Source of the DNA: an uncultured Clostridia bacterium | GTDB taxonomy: Bacteria; Bacillota; Clostridia; Oscillospirales; Butyricicoccaceae | Length of the DNA stretch: 64,000 nucleotides | Assembly (NCBI GenBank): GCA_910589115.1 | Contig: CAJUSB010000001.1 | Span: 149,687 to 213,686, forward strand | Direction: 5' to 3' | The notes under the pieces: model-generated | The model's database searches: none | The model's input: only the letters and a program-made list of their open reading frames with translations | Told to the model about the DNA's origin: nothing | Position numbers and translations under genes: made by a program | Part shown: positions 1 to 8,874 of the stretch, one piece after another | How the letters are laid out: the number at the start of each line of letters is the position of its first letter | How positions within the stretch are numbered: position 1 is the stretch's first letter

Positions 1-1
1 C

Positions 2-751
2 GGCGAAGGCCTTGACGGACTGCTCTATGCCAAGCGGAATACGCTGTCAGGCATCGTGAACGGCATTGATTACGACATCTATAACCCGGAAACAGATCCT
101 AAGATTGTTTCAAATTATACTGCAAAGACAGTCACTGCCGGCAAGAAAAAGAACAAAATGGAGCTGCAAAAGGAACTTGGCCTGCCGGTAGACCCCGATG
201 TCATGATGATTGGTATGATTACGCGCCTGACAGACCAAAAGGGATTTGACCTGGTAGAATGGGTAATCGGACGCCTGCTGCAATCGCATATCCAGCTGGT
301 CGTGCTGGGCACTGGCGACGATAAATATGAAAATCTCTTCCGCCACCTGGAGTGGTCGCATAAGGATAAGGTTTCATCCAGCATTTATTTCAACGATGAG
401 CGTGCACATAAGATATATGCGTCTTCGGATGCAATCCTGATGCCCTCCCGCTTTGAGCCCTGCGGCCTGACGCAGCTGATTGCCCTGCGGTATGGCACCG
501 TCCCGATTGTGCGTGAAACCGGAGGCCTGAAGGACACGGTAGAACCCTACAATGAGTTTGCACAGACCGGTACAGGCTTCTCATTCGCAAACTATAATGC
601 AGATGAAATGCTTGCCAGCATTTTCTACGCAGAACAGGTATATTACGATAATCGCAAGGCGTGGGATGATATGGTTCTGCGCGGTATGGCAAAGGACTTC
701 TCGTGGAACAGCTCCGCTAAGAAGTATGAAGCGCTCTACGACTCCCTTTAA
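2..751 (+). CDS. glgA: Glycogen synthase, 3' part (partial)
   Basis: C-terminal part of an ADP-glucose-dependent glycogen synthase (GT5), which extends alpha-1,4-glucan chains in the cytoplasm. The reading frame is open from base 2, so the start lies outside the window. Visible motifs are NGIDYDIYNP, followed by the GT-B C-terminal Rossmann domain with LGTGDDKYE, and the nucleotide-sugar motif SRFEPCGLTQLIALRYGT followed by RETGGLKDTV. These are typical of bacterial GlgA. The end matches the usual family end, and a strong terminator follows 30 bases later, so it is probably the last gene of a glg operon lying to the left. Confidence 0.95.
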   Translation, partial: GEGLDGLLYAKRNTLSGIVNGIDYDIYNPETDPKIVSNYTAKTVTAGKKKNKMELQKELGLPVDPDVMMIGMITRLTDQKGFDLVEWVIGRLLQSHIQLVVLGTGDDKYENLFRHLEWSHKDKVSSSIYFNDERAHKIYASSDAILMPSRFEPCGLTQLIALRYGTVPIVRETGGLKDTVEPYNEFAQTGTGFSFANYNADEMLASIFYAEQVYYDNRKAWDDMVLRGMAKDFSWNSSAKKYEALYDSL

Positions 752-780
752 TTCAAAAATTAACGCTTTAAGACAACCTG

Positions 781-808
781 AAAAGGCCTGCCATACGGCA
801 GGCCTTTT
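781..808 (+). terminator. Rho-independent terminator after glgA
   Basis: A perfect 12-bp stem (AAAAGGCCTGCC / GGCAGGCCTTTT) with a 4-base loop lies 30 bases after the glgA stop. It ends in T-rich sequence on both strands, so it could work in either direction. Confidence 0.85.
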
Positions 809-846
809 GCGTCCAGATATTGAGAAAACCTCCCCCCGCAGACATG

Positions 847-875
847 AAAAACGATGCAGAATCTGCATCGTTTTT
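847..875 (-). terminator. Terminator at the end of the atp operon
   Basis: A perfect 14-bp inverted repeat (AAAAACGATGCAGA / TCTGCATCGTTTTT, one-base loop centre) gives a stem and T-run on the minus strand. It is the first terminator downstream of atpC. It is separated from atpC by a GC-rich repeat that the transcript must cross. Confidence 0.7.
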
Positions 876-878
876 CAC

Positions 879-994
879 TCCCGCCCGCAGGCGGTCAGAA
901 GATGCGCAGCATCTTGGGAGTCCAGAGGGGCGGACGCGCCCCTTTGGCGCACCCCGCGCAGGGGTGGGAGTCCAGAGGGCAAAGCCCTTTGGCG
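879..994 (-). repeat. Dispersed GC-rich palindromic repeat, copy 1 (two units)
   Basis: Read on the minus strand, it contains the shared parts CTCTGGACTCCC and CGCCTGCGGGCGGG that recur near 21.2, 33.1, 39.2 and 46.0 kb. This copy carries two hairpin units in tandem (921-948 and 971-993), each beginning TCCAGAGGG on the plus strand. There is no coding evidence. It lies between atpC and the operon terminator. Confidence 0.75.
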
Positions 995-1014
995 TTAACC
1001 AGAGGAAAACCCTA

Positions 1015-1413
1015 TTATTTCTCTGCGATCCGAATACGGTTCAGCGCCTTTTTCAAACGGATTTCTGCAAGCTCCTGCTTTTGGGTGCTTTCCTTGTGTG
1101 CAAGAAGCTGCTTGGCCCGTTCCTGCGCAGCCCGGGCGCGGTTGACATCAATTTCATCTGCCCACTCACAAGTACGGGCCAGTACCGTTGTCCCATCCTG
1201 TGAAACCTCGACAAAGCCCCCGGAAACGGCAGCAAGACGGCTGGTTCCATTCTGTGTAATGGTCATGCCGCCAATGCCAAGCGCGGCAACATAGTTGATA
1301 TGGCGCGGCAGGATTCCGACATCCCCTTCGGTTGTACGGACAACCAGACGATCCACATCCCCTTCAAAAAAGCTGCGCTCCGCCGTGAGAACCTTCAAAT
1401 GAAAGGTAGCCAT
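1015..1413 (-). CDS. atpC: ATP synthase F1 epsilon subunit
   Basis: Epsilon subunit of the F1 sector, part of the central rotor stalk, which can inhibit ATP hydrolysis. At 132 residues it has the usual length: an N-terminal beta sandwich (FHLKVLTAERSFFEGDVD, and GDVGILPRHINYVAALGIG) followed by a two-helix C-terminal domain (RARAAQERAKQLL). The start is one base after the atpD stop. The ribosome binding site AAGGGAG lies in the last atpD codons, so translation is probably coupled. It is the last gene of the atp operon. Confidence 0.97.
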   Translation of the reverse strand: MATFHLKVLTAERSFFEGDVDRLVVRTTEGDVGILPRHINYVAALGIGGMTITQNGTSRLAAVSGGFVEVSQDGTTVLARTCEWADEIDVNRARAAQERAKQLLAHKESTQKQELAEIRLKKALNRIRIAEK

Positions 1414-1414
1414 A

Positions 1415-2824
1415 TTACGCTCCCTTCTTTGCCTTCTCTACCGCCTCGTCAATCGTGCCCACGAATAAGAATGCGGACTCCGGCAGATCGTCATGCTTGC
1501 CCTCCAGGATTTCCTTGAAGCCGCGGATCGTTTCCTTCAGCGGGACATATTTGCCCTCATAGCCGGTGAACTGCTCAGCGACTGAGAACGGCTGTGACAG
1601 GAAATTCTGAATCTTACGCGCACGGGCAACCGTCAGCTTATCTTCATCTGACAATTCGTCCATACCAAGGATGGCGATGATATCCTGAAGCTCTTTGTAA
1701 CGCTGCAAAATCGCCTGAACTGCACGGGCAACCTCATAATGCTCCTTACCGACGATTTCCGGGGTCAGGATACGGGAGGAAGAATCCAGCGGGTCAACCG
1801 CTGGGAAAATACCCTTAGAAGAAATATCTCTTGACAGCGTTGTCGTTGCATCCAGATGGGCAAACGTGGTCGCAGGCGCAGGGTCTGTCAGGTCATCTGC
1901 CGGAACGTAGACCGCCTGGATGGAGGTGATCGATCCCTTCTTCGTTGAGGTGATCCGCTCCTGAAGAGCGCCCATTTCGGTCGCAAGGGTCGGCTGATAG
2001 CCTACCGCAGAAGGCATACGGCCAAGCAGCGCGGAAACCTCGGAACCTGCCTGTGTAAACCGGAAGATATTATCAATAAACAGCAGTACGTCCTGCCCTT
2101 CCTCATCGCGGAAATATTCAGCCATCGTAAGGCCGGACAAGCCGACACGCATACGCGCTCCGGGCGGTTCATTCATCTGACCGTATACCAAAACGGTCTT
2201 ATCAATAACGCCGGATTCCTGCATTTCATTGTAAAGGTCATTTCCTTCACGGGTACGCTCACCAACACCGGTGAAAACCGAAATGCCGCCGTGCTCCTTT
2301 GCGACGTTGTTGATCAGCTCCATAATCAGGACGGTCTTACCGACGCCGGCGCCGCCAAACAAGCCAATCTTACCGCCCTTTGCATACGGTGCAATCAAAT
2401 CCACGACCTTAATGCCGGTTTCCAGCATCTCCGTGGTGGACTGCTGATCCTCATAAGATGGCGCAGGACGGTGGATCGGCCAGCGCTCCTTGGTCTTTAC
2501 CTCCGGCTTGCGGTCAACCGGCTCACCAAGCAGATTGAAAATACGGCCCAGATTCTCATGGCCGACCGGTACGGTGATGGAAGAACCGGTATCGACCGCC
2601 TTCATGCCGCGCACCAGTCCATCCGTTGACTGCATGGAAACGCAGCGGACGGTATCCTGACCAATGTGCTGCGCAACCTCCGCTGTAACGGTACGGTTCT
2701 GCGTTTCATCGGTAATGGTGATCGCGTTGAGGAGCTTGGGCAGCGATTCCGCCGGGAATTTAATGTCCAGCACCGGTCCAATGATTTCAATAACGGTGCC
2801 GATATTCTGCTCACTCATTGGCAT
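1415..2824 (-). CDS. atpD: ATP synthase F1 beta subunit
   Basis: Catalytic beta subunit of F1. It has 469 residues, the normal length. The Walker A motif GGAGVGKTV is near residue 155, VFTGVGERTREGNDLY follows, and the Walker B region LLFIDNIFRF is near 245. The signature PAVDPLDSSSR is near 345. The start is at ATG 2824 or the ATG two codons later (MSEQN), since a TAGGAG sequence lies 4 or 10 bases upstream respectively. It is flanked by atpG and atpC in the standard order. Confidence 0.98.
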   Translation of the reverse strand: MPMSEQNIGTVIEIIGPVLDIKFPAESLPKLLNAITITDETQNRTVTAEVAQHIGQDTVRCVSMQSTDGLVRGMKAVDTGSSITVPVGHENLGRIFNLLGEPVDRKPEVKTKERWPIHRPAPSYEDQQSTTEMLETGIKVVDLIAPYAKGGKIGLFGGAGVGKTVLIMELINNVAKEHGGISVFTGVGERTREGNDLYNEMQESGVIDKTVLVYGQMNEPPGARMRVGLSGLTMAEYFRDEEGQDVLLFIDNIFRFTQAGSEVSALLGRMPSAVGYQPTLATEMGALQERITSTKKGSITSIQAVYVPADDLTDPAPATTFAHLDATTTLSRDISSKGIFPAVDPLDSSSRILTPEIVGKEHYEVARAVQAILQRYKELQDIIAILGMDELSDEDKLTVARARKIQNFLSQPFSVAEQFTGYEGKYVPLKETIRGFKEILEGKHDDLPESAFLFVGTIDEAVEKAKKGA

Positions 2825-2842
2825 ATAACTCCTAACTACATT

Positions 2843-3697
2843 TTAACTGCCTACCTGCCCGCTGCCTGCAACGATTTCGGTAATTTCCTGGGTAATCGCC
2901 GCCTGACGGGCACGGTTGTAGGACAAATTCAGGTCTTCGATCATTTCGCTCGCATTGTCCGATGCTGATTCCATCGCCATACGCCGCGCCGACTGCTCTG
3001 AAGCAAAGGACTCGACAATCGCGCCATACAGTACACCGTACAGGTACTCCGGGATGATCGACTCAAAAACCGCCTCCGGAGAGGGGTCATACTCGGTGGC
3101 CGCAGCTCTCTTTTCATTTTCCGCCTTTTTGAAATCCGAAGGCAGCAGCTGGATGCAGCGTGCCTCCTGCGTCAGCGGGGAAACAAACTCGGTATAGCAC
3201 AGGAAAATCTCATCAATCTCCTGCTTGCGGTACATATCGAGGAACTGATCCACAATCTCATGGGTTTCCGAAATGCGAAGCGTTTCTGCAAGGCCCGGAT
3301 AATCGCCGACCGAATGATAGCCGCGCTTTCCGAAAAACTCCTGAGACTTTCTTCCAACCGTCAGCACCTTGACATTTTTACCCTCCATCTGGGCGCAAGC
3401 CAGCTTGAGGACGTTTGCGTTGAAGCCTCCTGCCAGTCCCCTGTCGCCTGCAATCACGATAAACAAGCTGTTTTTGACTGCTGCATGCCGGCCATAGACC
3501 GTATTTTCGCGCGACTGCGCGGAAATACGGGTAATGGTGTCATACATGGCATTAAAATAGGGGCGGGAATTCTGCACACGCTCTTTTGCGCGGCGCAGCT
3601 TAGAGGAGGCGACCAGTTCCATTGCCTTGGTGATCTGCATCGTTGACTGGACGCTTTTTATGCGGCGCTTAATGTCTTTCATATTGCCGGAAGCCAT
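2843..3697 (-). CDS. atpG: ATP synthase F1 gamma subunit
   Basis: Gamma subunit, the rotating central shaft of F1. It has 284 residues. The N-terminal helix (MKDIKRRIKSVQSTMQITKAM) and the C-terminal helix (LNLSYNRARQAAITQEITEIVAG) that form the coiled-coil shaft are both present, with a Rossmann-like middle (VIAGDRGLAGGFN). The start ATG is preceded by GGAGGTAAATT. Confidence 0.97.
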   Translation of the reverse strand: MASGNMKDIKRRIKSVQSTMQITKAMELVASSKLRRAKERVQNSRPYFNAMYDTITRISAQSRENTVYGRHAAVKNSLFIVIAGDRGLAGGFNANVLKLACAQMEGKNVKVLTVGRKSQEFFGKRGYHSVGDYPGLAETLRISETHEIVDQFLDMYRKQEIDEIFLCYTEFVSPLTQEARCIQLLPSDFKKAENEKRAAATEYDPSPEAVFESIIPEYLYGVLYGAIVESFASEQSARRMAMESASDNASEMIEDLNLSYNRARQAAITQEITEIVAGSGQVGS

Positions 3698-3729
3698 AAT
3701 TTACCTCCTCCCTTCCGAACAGTTGTTCA

Positions 3730-5232
3730 TTACAGCTCGGAGAGGAAACCTGTCTTAAAGGCCTCAATGGCTTTCGGCAGTGAATCGCTGACTGCATCCA
3801 ATACTTTTGTCTCACGGATGGACGACAGAATTTCCCCGTGATTGTTTTCGAGGTATTCAAACAAGCCGTTCTGGAATGCACTGAGCTTTTCGACCGGAAT
3901 ATCCGTCAACATCTTATTGACAACCGCATAGATAATAACAACCTGCTTTTCAACCGGGATCGGGCTGTTCTGCGGCTGCTTGAGCACCTCTACAATGCGC
4001 TCGCCCTGATCCAGACGGGCTTTGGTATCTGCATCCAGATCCGAACCAAACTGCGAGAACGCCTGCAACTCACGATACTGGGAATAAGACAGCTTCAGTG
4101 TACCTGAAACCTTTTTCATTGCCTTGATCTGTGCATCGCCGCCAACGCGGGAGACCGAGATACCAGGGTTGACCGCCGGACGGATACCGGAATTGAACAA
4201 CTCGGTTTCAAGGAAAATCTGCCCGTCCGTAATAGAAATAACGTTCGTCGGGATATAGGCCGAAACGTCGCCTGCCTGGGTCTCAATGACAGGGAGCGCC
4301 GTCAGGCTTCCGCTTCCCTTGATATTTGCCGCACGCTCCAGCAGACGGGAATGGAGATAAAATACGTCGCCGGGATATGCTTCACGTCCGGGCGGACGGT
4401 GCAGCAGCAGCGAAAGGGCGCGGTATGCCACCGCATGCTTGGAAAGATCATCATAAATGATCAGTACATCCTTGCCCTTATGCATAAAGAATTCGCCGAT
4501 GGAGCAGCCTGAATAAGGCGCGATATATTGCAGCGGCGCCGATTCAGACGCAGTTGCAGAGACGATTACTGTATATTTCAGTGCACCATTTGCGGACAGG
4601 GTCTCTGCTACCTGTGCTACGGTTGAACGCTTCTGCCCAATCGCAACATAAATACAGATGACGCCTGTATCCTTCTGGTTAATGATGGTATCCAGACAGA
4701 TCGCGGTCTTGCCGGTCTGACGGTCACCGATGATCAGCTCACGCTGTCCGCGGCCGATCGGTATCATGGAGTCGATTGCCTTGATGCCGGTTTGCAGCGG
4801 TACGCTGACGTGTTCGCGCTCAATGATGCCGGGCGCGGGCATTTCAATGGGGCGGGTTTCCTTGGTCTTTACCGGGCCTTTGCCGTCGATAGGCGCACCA
4901 AGCGCGTCAACTACGCGGCCAAGCAGGGCTTCGCCAACCGGTACGGACACGATGCGTCCGGTGCGCTTGACGGTATCGCCCTCGCGGATATCCTGATCCG
5001 AACCCAGCAGAACGGCGCCGACGAGATCCTCTTCCAGGTTCTGCGCCATGCCATATACCCCACCCTCAAATTCCAGCAGCTCACTTGCCATGCACTCTTC
5101 AAGGCCATGGATGTGACAGATACCGTCGCCTACCGATACGACTGTGCCGACATTGGTCAGTTTGATCTGGCTCTGGTAATTGGTGATCTGCTGCTTGATG
5201 ATGTTACTAATTTCTTCGGGGCGTAATTCCAC
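3730..5232 (-). CDS. atpA: ATP synthase F1 alpha subunit
   Basis: Non-catalytic nucleotide-binding alpha subunit, 500 residues. It has the Walker A motif GDRQTGKTA near residue 170, VAIGQKRSTVAQ, the region LIIYDDLSKHAVAYR near 265, and the signature PAVNPGISVSRVGG near 365. It starts at GTG with CAGGTGATC upstream, and follows atpH by 17 bases. The length is normal and nothing is missing. Confidence 0.98.
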   Translation of the reverse strand: MELRPEEISNIIKQQITNYQSQIKLTNVGTVVSVGDGICHIHGLEECMASELLEFEGGVYGMAQNLEEDLVGAVLLGSDQDIREGDTVKRTGRIVSVPVGEALLGRVVDALGAPIDGKGPVKTKETRPIEMPAPGIIEREHVSVPLQTGIKAIDSMIPIGRGQRELIIGDRQTGKTAICLDTIINQKDTGVICIYVAIGQKRSTVAQVAETLSANGALKYTVIVSATASESAPLQYIAPYSGCSIGEFFMHKGKDVLIIYDDLSKHAVAYRALSLLLHRPPGREAYPGDVFYLHSRLLERAANIKGSGSLTALPVIETQAGDVSAYIPTNVISITDGQIFLETELFNSGIRPAVNPGISVSRVGGDAQIKAMKKVSGTLKLSYSQYRELQAFSQFGSDLDADTKARLDQGERIVEVLKQPQNSPIPVEKQVVIIYAVVNKMLTDIPVEKLSAFQNGLFEYLENNHGEILSSIRETKVLDAVSDSLPKAIEAFKTGFLSEL

Positions 5233-5249
5233 TAAAGATCACCTGCTTC

Positions 5250-5792
5250 CTACGCGATAATATGGTTCATCTGCTGCGCGATCTCTGCCAGACGGGTCTT
5301 GACCGAGGTATCTACCTGCCGGTTGTCGATCCGCACGACAATGCCGCCGATGAGCTTGGGGTCCACCTCATTTTTGAGGATGACCTTCTTCTGCGTGACG
5401 GCGCACATTTTCCCGCACAACTTGTCCTGGAGTGCCTTGTCCATCGGTGACGCAGTGACTGCGACCACCTCTGCAATGCCCTCTTCAAAATAATACTGGT
5501 CCCGATACGCTTTGCAAATCTCGGAAATAAGGCCGATCCGGCGCTTTTCGGTCAGCAGCAAAAGGAAATTGAGCACATAATCATGCGTCTTTCCACCGAA
5601 CACCTGCCTCAGTGTCTCCTGCTTTTCCGGCAGCGGGATGCTGGGGGTGGTCAGTAGCTTGAGGTATTCCGGATAATCCGAAAACACCCCGGCAACCTGC
5701 GCCAGCTCCTCACAGAAATGCTCTGCCTGCCCGCATTCCTTTGCGACCTCATAAAGGCTCAGCGCATAGCGCTCACTTACGATTGATGCCAC
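5250..5792 (-). CDS. atpH: ATP synthase delta (OSCP) subunit
   Basis: Peripheral-stalk delta/OSCP subunit that joins F1 to the b dimer. It has 180 residues. The N-terminal helical bundle (YALSLYEVAKE) and the C-terminal signature (LIGGIVVRIDNRQVDTSVKTRLAE) are typical. It starts at GTG with GGGGAGTGAGCGC overlapping the end of atpF. Confidence 0.95.
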   Translation of the reverse strand: MASIVSERYALSLYEVAKECGQAEHFCEELAQVAGVFSDYPEYLKLLTTPSIPLPEKQETLRQVFGGKTHDYVLNFLLLLTEKRRIGLISEICKAYRDQYYFEEGIAEVVAVTASPMDKALQDKLCGKMCAVTQKKVILKNEVDPKLIGGIVVRIDNRQVDTSVKTRLAEIAQQMNHIIA

Positions 5793-5796
5793 GCGC

Positions 5797-6300
5797 TCAC
5801 TCCCCTACCTTGTTGATGAAATCCTCGATCATGCGCTTGTGATCGGCCTCGTTGATCTCCTTTTCGACGACCTTTGAGGCGATCATGACGGAAAGACCGG
5901 CAATTTCGTCCTTGATTTCGTTGAGCGCCTTTTTCTTTTCCAGTTCGATGCCTTCCTCAGCCTTCCGCACCATGTCGGAAGCCTGCCGGTTGGCATCAGC
6001 AAGGATCTCTTCTGAACGGGCGGCGGCGCGTTTGGCAGCGTTCGCGGTGATCTGTGCGGCTTCCTCCTTCGCACCCGCGATGGAGGCGCTATAGTCGCGC
6101 TTCATCGCTTCGGCAGCGGTGCGGTCGGCCTCCGCAGTTGCATACAGCTCACGCACCTCGGTCTCCCGGGCCTCAAGCATTTTGTTGATCGGGCCAAACA
6201 GGAACTTTTTTACGATCAGGAACGTGATCAGCAGATTGCAGATCGTGACGCACAGCCCCCACCAGTCGAAGGTTACAAACGATTGATAGATTGCTTCCAC
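5797..6300 (-). CDS. atpF: ATP synthase Fo subunit b
   Basis: Membrane-anchored b subunit of the peripheral stalk, 167 residues. There is one N-terminal membrane helix (about residues 14-35, WGLCVTICNLLITFLIVKKF). A long, charged, Ala/Glu/Lys-rich helix expected to form a coiled coil follows, and the C-terminus binds delta. It starts at GTG with AAGGAGGG upstream. Confidence 0.95.
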   Translation of the reverse strand: MEAIYQSFVTFDWWGLCVTICNLLITFLIVKKFLFGPINKMLEARETEVRELYATAEADRTAAEAMKRDYSASIAGAKEEAAQITANAAKRAAARSEEILADANRQASDMVRKAEEGIELEKKKALNEIKDEIAGLSVMIASKVVEKEINEADHKRMIEDFINKVGE

Positions 6301-6339
6301 AGGCTTACCCTCCTTCCAATGGAAGATCGTTCACCTGCA

Positions 6340-6600
6340 TTAGTTGTAGAAGCCGACAAGCGGATTCGCAAAGATCAGGATCAGCGCTACAACCAGCGCG
6401 TAGATACCGGTTGACTCTGCCATCGCGATACCAAGGATCATGGTACGGGTGACGTCAGACTGGCACTCAGGCTGACGGCCAATCGCTGCACAAGCCTGAC
6501 CTGCTACGTAGCCTTCACCGATACCAGGGCCAAGGCCTGCGATCATCGCACAGCCAGCACCCAATGCGGACATGCCTGCTACAAATGCTCTGGGATCCAT
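6340..6600 (-). CDS. atpE: ATP synthase Fo subunit c
   Basis: Proteolipid c subunit that forms the rotor ring. It has 86 residues from MDPRAF. This start was chosen over an upstream ATG because AAGGAGG lies 9 bases before it. The two membrane hairpin helices are GMSALGAGCAMIAGLGPGIGEGYVAG and the C-terminal LGIAMAESTGIYALVVALILIF. The glycine-rich first helix is typical. The carboxylate is the Glu in MAESTGIYAL. A Gln/Glu pattern for Na+ coupling is not obvious, so the coupling ion cannot be stated with confidence. Confidence 0.95.
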   Translation of the reverse strand: MDPRAFVAGMSALGAGCAMIAGLGPGIGEGYVAGQACAAIGRQPECQSDVTRTMILGIAMAESTGIYALVVALILIFANPLVGFYN

Positions 6601-6678
6601 AAAATTTTTCCTCCTTATGAATGACAAACTCACAAAAATGATTTTTGCGCGTTGCGCACGAGATACAAGGGAAACGCA

Positions 6679-7380
6679 TCAGCTACGCGCGTTTCCGACG
6701 TATGCCATGGTCAGCATACTGAAAATGAATGCCTGCATCGCCGCTGTAAACAGGTCGAAATACAGCGAGAGCACGCCGGGGATGCCGATCTGGAACAGCG
6801 GGACGGGCAAAAAGCCCAGTATCGCATTAGAGAACGCGGCAAGCCCTGACATCAGCAGGGTCGTGATAACCAGACCGCCTGCCATATTGCCGAAATGACG
6901 GAAGCTCATGGAAATCGGCGTTGCAATTTCAGAGAGTACGTTCAGCGGCAGCATAATGAAGATTGGCTCCAAATACCCCTTGAGATAAGCTTTCAGCCCG
7001 TGGAACCTGATATTACTGTAGTGTATCAGGAAAAATACGATCAGCGCCCAGCCCAGTGTTGTATTCAGGTCAGCGGTTGTCGGCCGCAGGCCAATGACTG
7101 AAACCAGGCTGCCAAAAAGGGAAGACAGCATGATTGCAGCAACAAACGGCGCATAGTGCCTGCATCCTTCCCCCATCGTATTGTCAACGAGGCCGTTGAG
7201 CATAACGACCGCCTTTTCGGCGAGCGCCTGCTTTCCGGTGGGGATCTTTTGCAGGTTGCGCGTCAGGAATACACATAGGCACAGAATCAGAAGCATGACA
7301 AACCATTGGTTCCGCATGGATTCTGTGATGGGCAGCCCTCCGAGCACCGGTATCTCAAAATATATCTGTGGTCCGTTCAC
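6679..7380 (-). CDS. atpB: ATP synthase Fo subunit a
   Basis: Integral membrane stator subunit with the ion half-channels, 233 residues and five or six membrane helices. The conserved helix with the essential arginine is present as SMSFRHFGNMAGG, and the last helices (LFTAAMQAFIFSMLTMAYVGNA) match the family. It starts at GTG. AAAGGAGG lies in the last codons of the upstream atpI-like gene, so the two are coupled. Confidence 0.96.
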   Translation of the reverse strand: MNGPQIYFEIPVLGGLPITESMRNQWFVMLLILCLCVFLTRNLQKIPTGKQALAEKAVVMLNGLVDNTMGEGCRHYAPFVAAIMLSSLFGSLVSVIGLRPTTADLNTTLGWALIVFFLIHYSNIRFHGLKAYLKGYLEPIFIMLPLNVLSEIATPISMSFRHFGNMAGGLVITTLLMSGLAAFSNAILGFLPVPLFQIGIPGVLSLYFDLFTAAMQAFIFSMLTMAYVGNARS

Positions 7381-7773
7381 TCAGTTTCCTCCTTTCCTGC
7401 AGGTATTTAAAATCAATAAAATGATTTTCGTGTAGAAGAGCGGCACAATGACCGCCGCCGGGTTAAGCCACGGCAGTTTGAAGGAAACGACAATGACCAC
7501 CGCTGTCAGCACATAGCGTGTCAGATAGCCGCGCACCATGCCGCGCTGGGCCCGTTCGGGTGTACGGTAAAATGCAGCCGCACGCAAAGCGGACTGCCCG
7601 ATTTGGTAAAAGTTAAACAATGCGTAGGCGGAGCCCAGCAGGATGCTCAGGGCAGTCTGCCATTGCCAGTACCCCAGCAGCGCGAATACGCCGTAGGTAA
7701 TCAGCATCAGCGGAAGCATCCCTTTCGCCTGGCGGCGAAGTTCGCTTATAACGATCTCACTTTCGTCTCTCAT
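7381..7773 (-). CDS. atpI: ATP synthase subunit I (AtpI-like membrane protein)
   Basis: Small membrane protein of 130 residues with four predicted membrane helices (two in residues 15-55, two in 85-125). It lies immediately before atpB, where clostridia encode the ATP synthase I subunit that helps assemble the c ring. Identity rests on position, size and topology; sequence in this family is poorly conserved. Its stop overlaps the ribosome binding site of atpB. Confidence 0.75.
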   Translation of the reverse strand: MRDESEIVISELRRQAKGMLPLMLITYGVFALLGYWQWQTALSILLGSAYALFNFYQIGQSALRAAAFYRTPERAQRGMVRGYLTRYVLTAVVIVVSFKLPWLNPAAVIVPLFYTKIILLILNTCRKGGN

Positions 7774-7993
7774 GCTCCTGTTCGGCCTCCTTCTGTACCA
7801 TCCGCAGGAACCGGCTCAGGCTTCTGGCACTGGTGAGCAGGCCTGCTGCCAGTGCAACGACAAAGACCCAGCCGCCCAGTTCAAAATGTGTCCGTACCCA
7901 TGCGGCGGCCCAAAGGGACAATACTGGCGGAAGCACGAGCGACAGCCCCAGCTGGCCAACCCAGGCAAGGTATTTCAAAACGGAAAGCCACAA
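7757..7993 (-). CDS. atpZ: AtpZ/AtpI-family membrane protein
   Basis: First gene of the atp operon, 78 residues from TTG 7993. This start is preceded by GGGGAGG at good spacing. The open frame runs further up to 8044, but no ribosome binding site is visible there. It has two membrane helices, YLAWVGQLGLSLVLPPVLSLW and GGWVFVVALAAGLLTSARS, followed by a basic C-terminal tail, as in the AtpZ partner of AtpI (proposed Mg2+/Ca2+ transport or assembly role). It overlaps the next gene by 17 bases. Confidence 0.7.
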   Translation of the reverse strand: MWLSVLKYLAWVGQLGLSLVLPPVLSLWAAAWVRTHFELGGWVFVVALAAGLLTSARSLSRFLRMVQKEAEQEHERRK

Positions 7994-8073
7994 ACAAACT
8001 GCCTCCCCTATTACGCAGATATCCGATATTCTATGCCTTTCCAAAGGAAAGGCCGGACAAACCCGATGTTACT

Positions 8074-8079
8074 ATTATA
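8074..8079 (-). promoter_or_regulatory. Extended -10 promoter for the atp operon
   Basis: TGCTATAAT on the minus strand is a perfect extended -10 box, 80 bases before atpZ. No good -35 box is seen. Confidence 0.55.
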
Positions 8080-8162
8080 GCAGAGATTCTTAAAAACGAA
8101 AGAGGTTTTTATCAAATTTTTCTAAAAAGTTTTTATACTTCACAGTTCCTAAGCCGCGTATT

Positions 8163-8199
8163 AAAAAGCGGACGGGACACCTTTCGGCCCTGTCCGCTC
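8163..8199 (-). terminator. Terminator after the P-loop gene
   Basis: A hairpin of about 12 bp (GAGCGGACAGGGC / GTCCCGTCCGCT) is followed on the minus strand by TTTTT. It lies 40 bases downstream of the P-loop gene and just upstream of the atp promoter. Confidence 0.85.
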
Positions 8200-8239
8200 A
8201 TTTCTCTGTAAATATAGTGATTCCGGGCAATCAGAGGGA

Positions 8240-8650
8240 TCAGGCGTACTTTTTCATGCCTTCTGTAACCGCAGCATCGTCTTCGCTGAGCGAAACGGTG
8301 AACTTAACGGTGTGTGTATCTGCAAAGGCATTCAGCTTGTCAAGGAACGATTCCGCCTGTGAAGGGTCCTTGACACCGGCGACCTTGTACAATCCATCAA
8401 TATAAATGTGGGTAATATCATAATTGCCCGCATGGATACCGCACAGGAAGCCAAGCAGGCCGTCATAGCTGCTGACTGCGTATTCACTGATGTTCACCAG
8501 CCGCGCATCGCGGGAAATGTCAAACCGGAGCTTGTCGCCCTTTGTGATGCAGACCACGCTGCCCTTTTCATCCTTTACGGCGGCATTCACCAGTTCAATG
8601 ATCGTCTTCGTCTTACCGGAGCCTGCTCCGCCTACAATGAGTTTTACCAT
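8240..8650 (-). CDS. Conserved small P-loop ATPase, function unknown
   Basis: A 136-residue protein starting at the ATG before VKLIVGG, with GGGAGGAATTTTCT upstream. The longer open frame to 8743 lacks a ribosome binding site. It has one clear Walker A motif at the N-terminus (VGGAGSGKTKTI, residues 5-16) and a possible Walker B (ITHIYIDGLYK, about 85-95). The C-terminus is short and acidic. Similar small ATP-binding proteins recur in clostridial genomes without an assigned role (from memory of the family). It is transcribed alone, between a likely promoter at 8771-8799 and the terminator at 8163-8199. Confidence 0.85.
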   Translation of the reverse strand: MVKLIVGGAGSGKTKTIIELVNAAVKDEKGSVVCITKGDKLRFDISRDARLVNISEYAVSSYDGLLGFLCGIHAGNYDITHIYIDGLYKVAGVKDPSQAESFLDKLNAFADTHTVKFTVSLSEDDAAVTEGMKKYA

Positions 8651-8770
8651 AGAAAATTCCTCCCAGATTTTATAGAGTGAGAAACAACCCAACCGAAAGG
8701 GCGTGTGCTTTTGAATAAAAACCAGCCCATGTAAGTACGGCAAATCGTCTCAACCTTTGAGGTTATTTCC

Positions 8771-8799
8771 ATGTTACCATAGATCCCGCCAAATTACAA
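8771..8799 (-). promoter_or_regulatory. Candidate promoter for the P-loop gene
   Basis: TTGTAA, a 17-base spacer and TAACAT on the minus strand, leaving a leader of roughly 115 bases before the gene. The leader has no recognised riboswitch. Confidence 0.45.
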
Positions 8800-8874
8800 T
8801 CTAAAAACAACACTTTCCCCGCAGTTTTTTGAAAAATTTTCTATTGCTTTCCAATCCGGCGGAAAAAAACAGCT

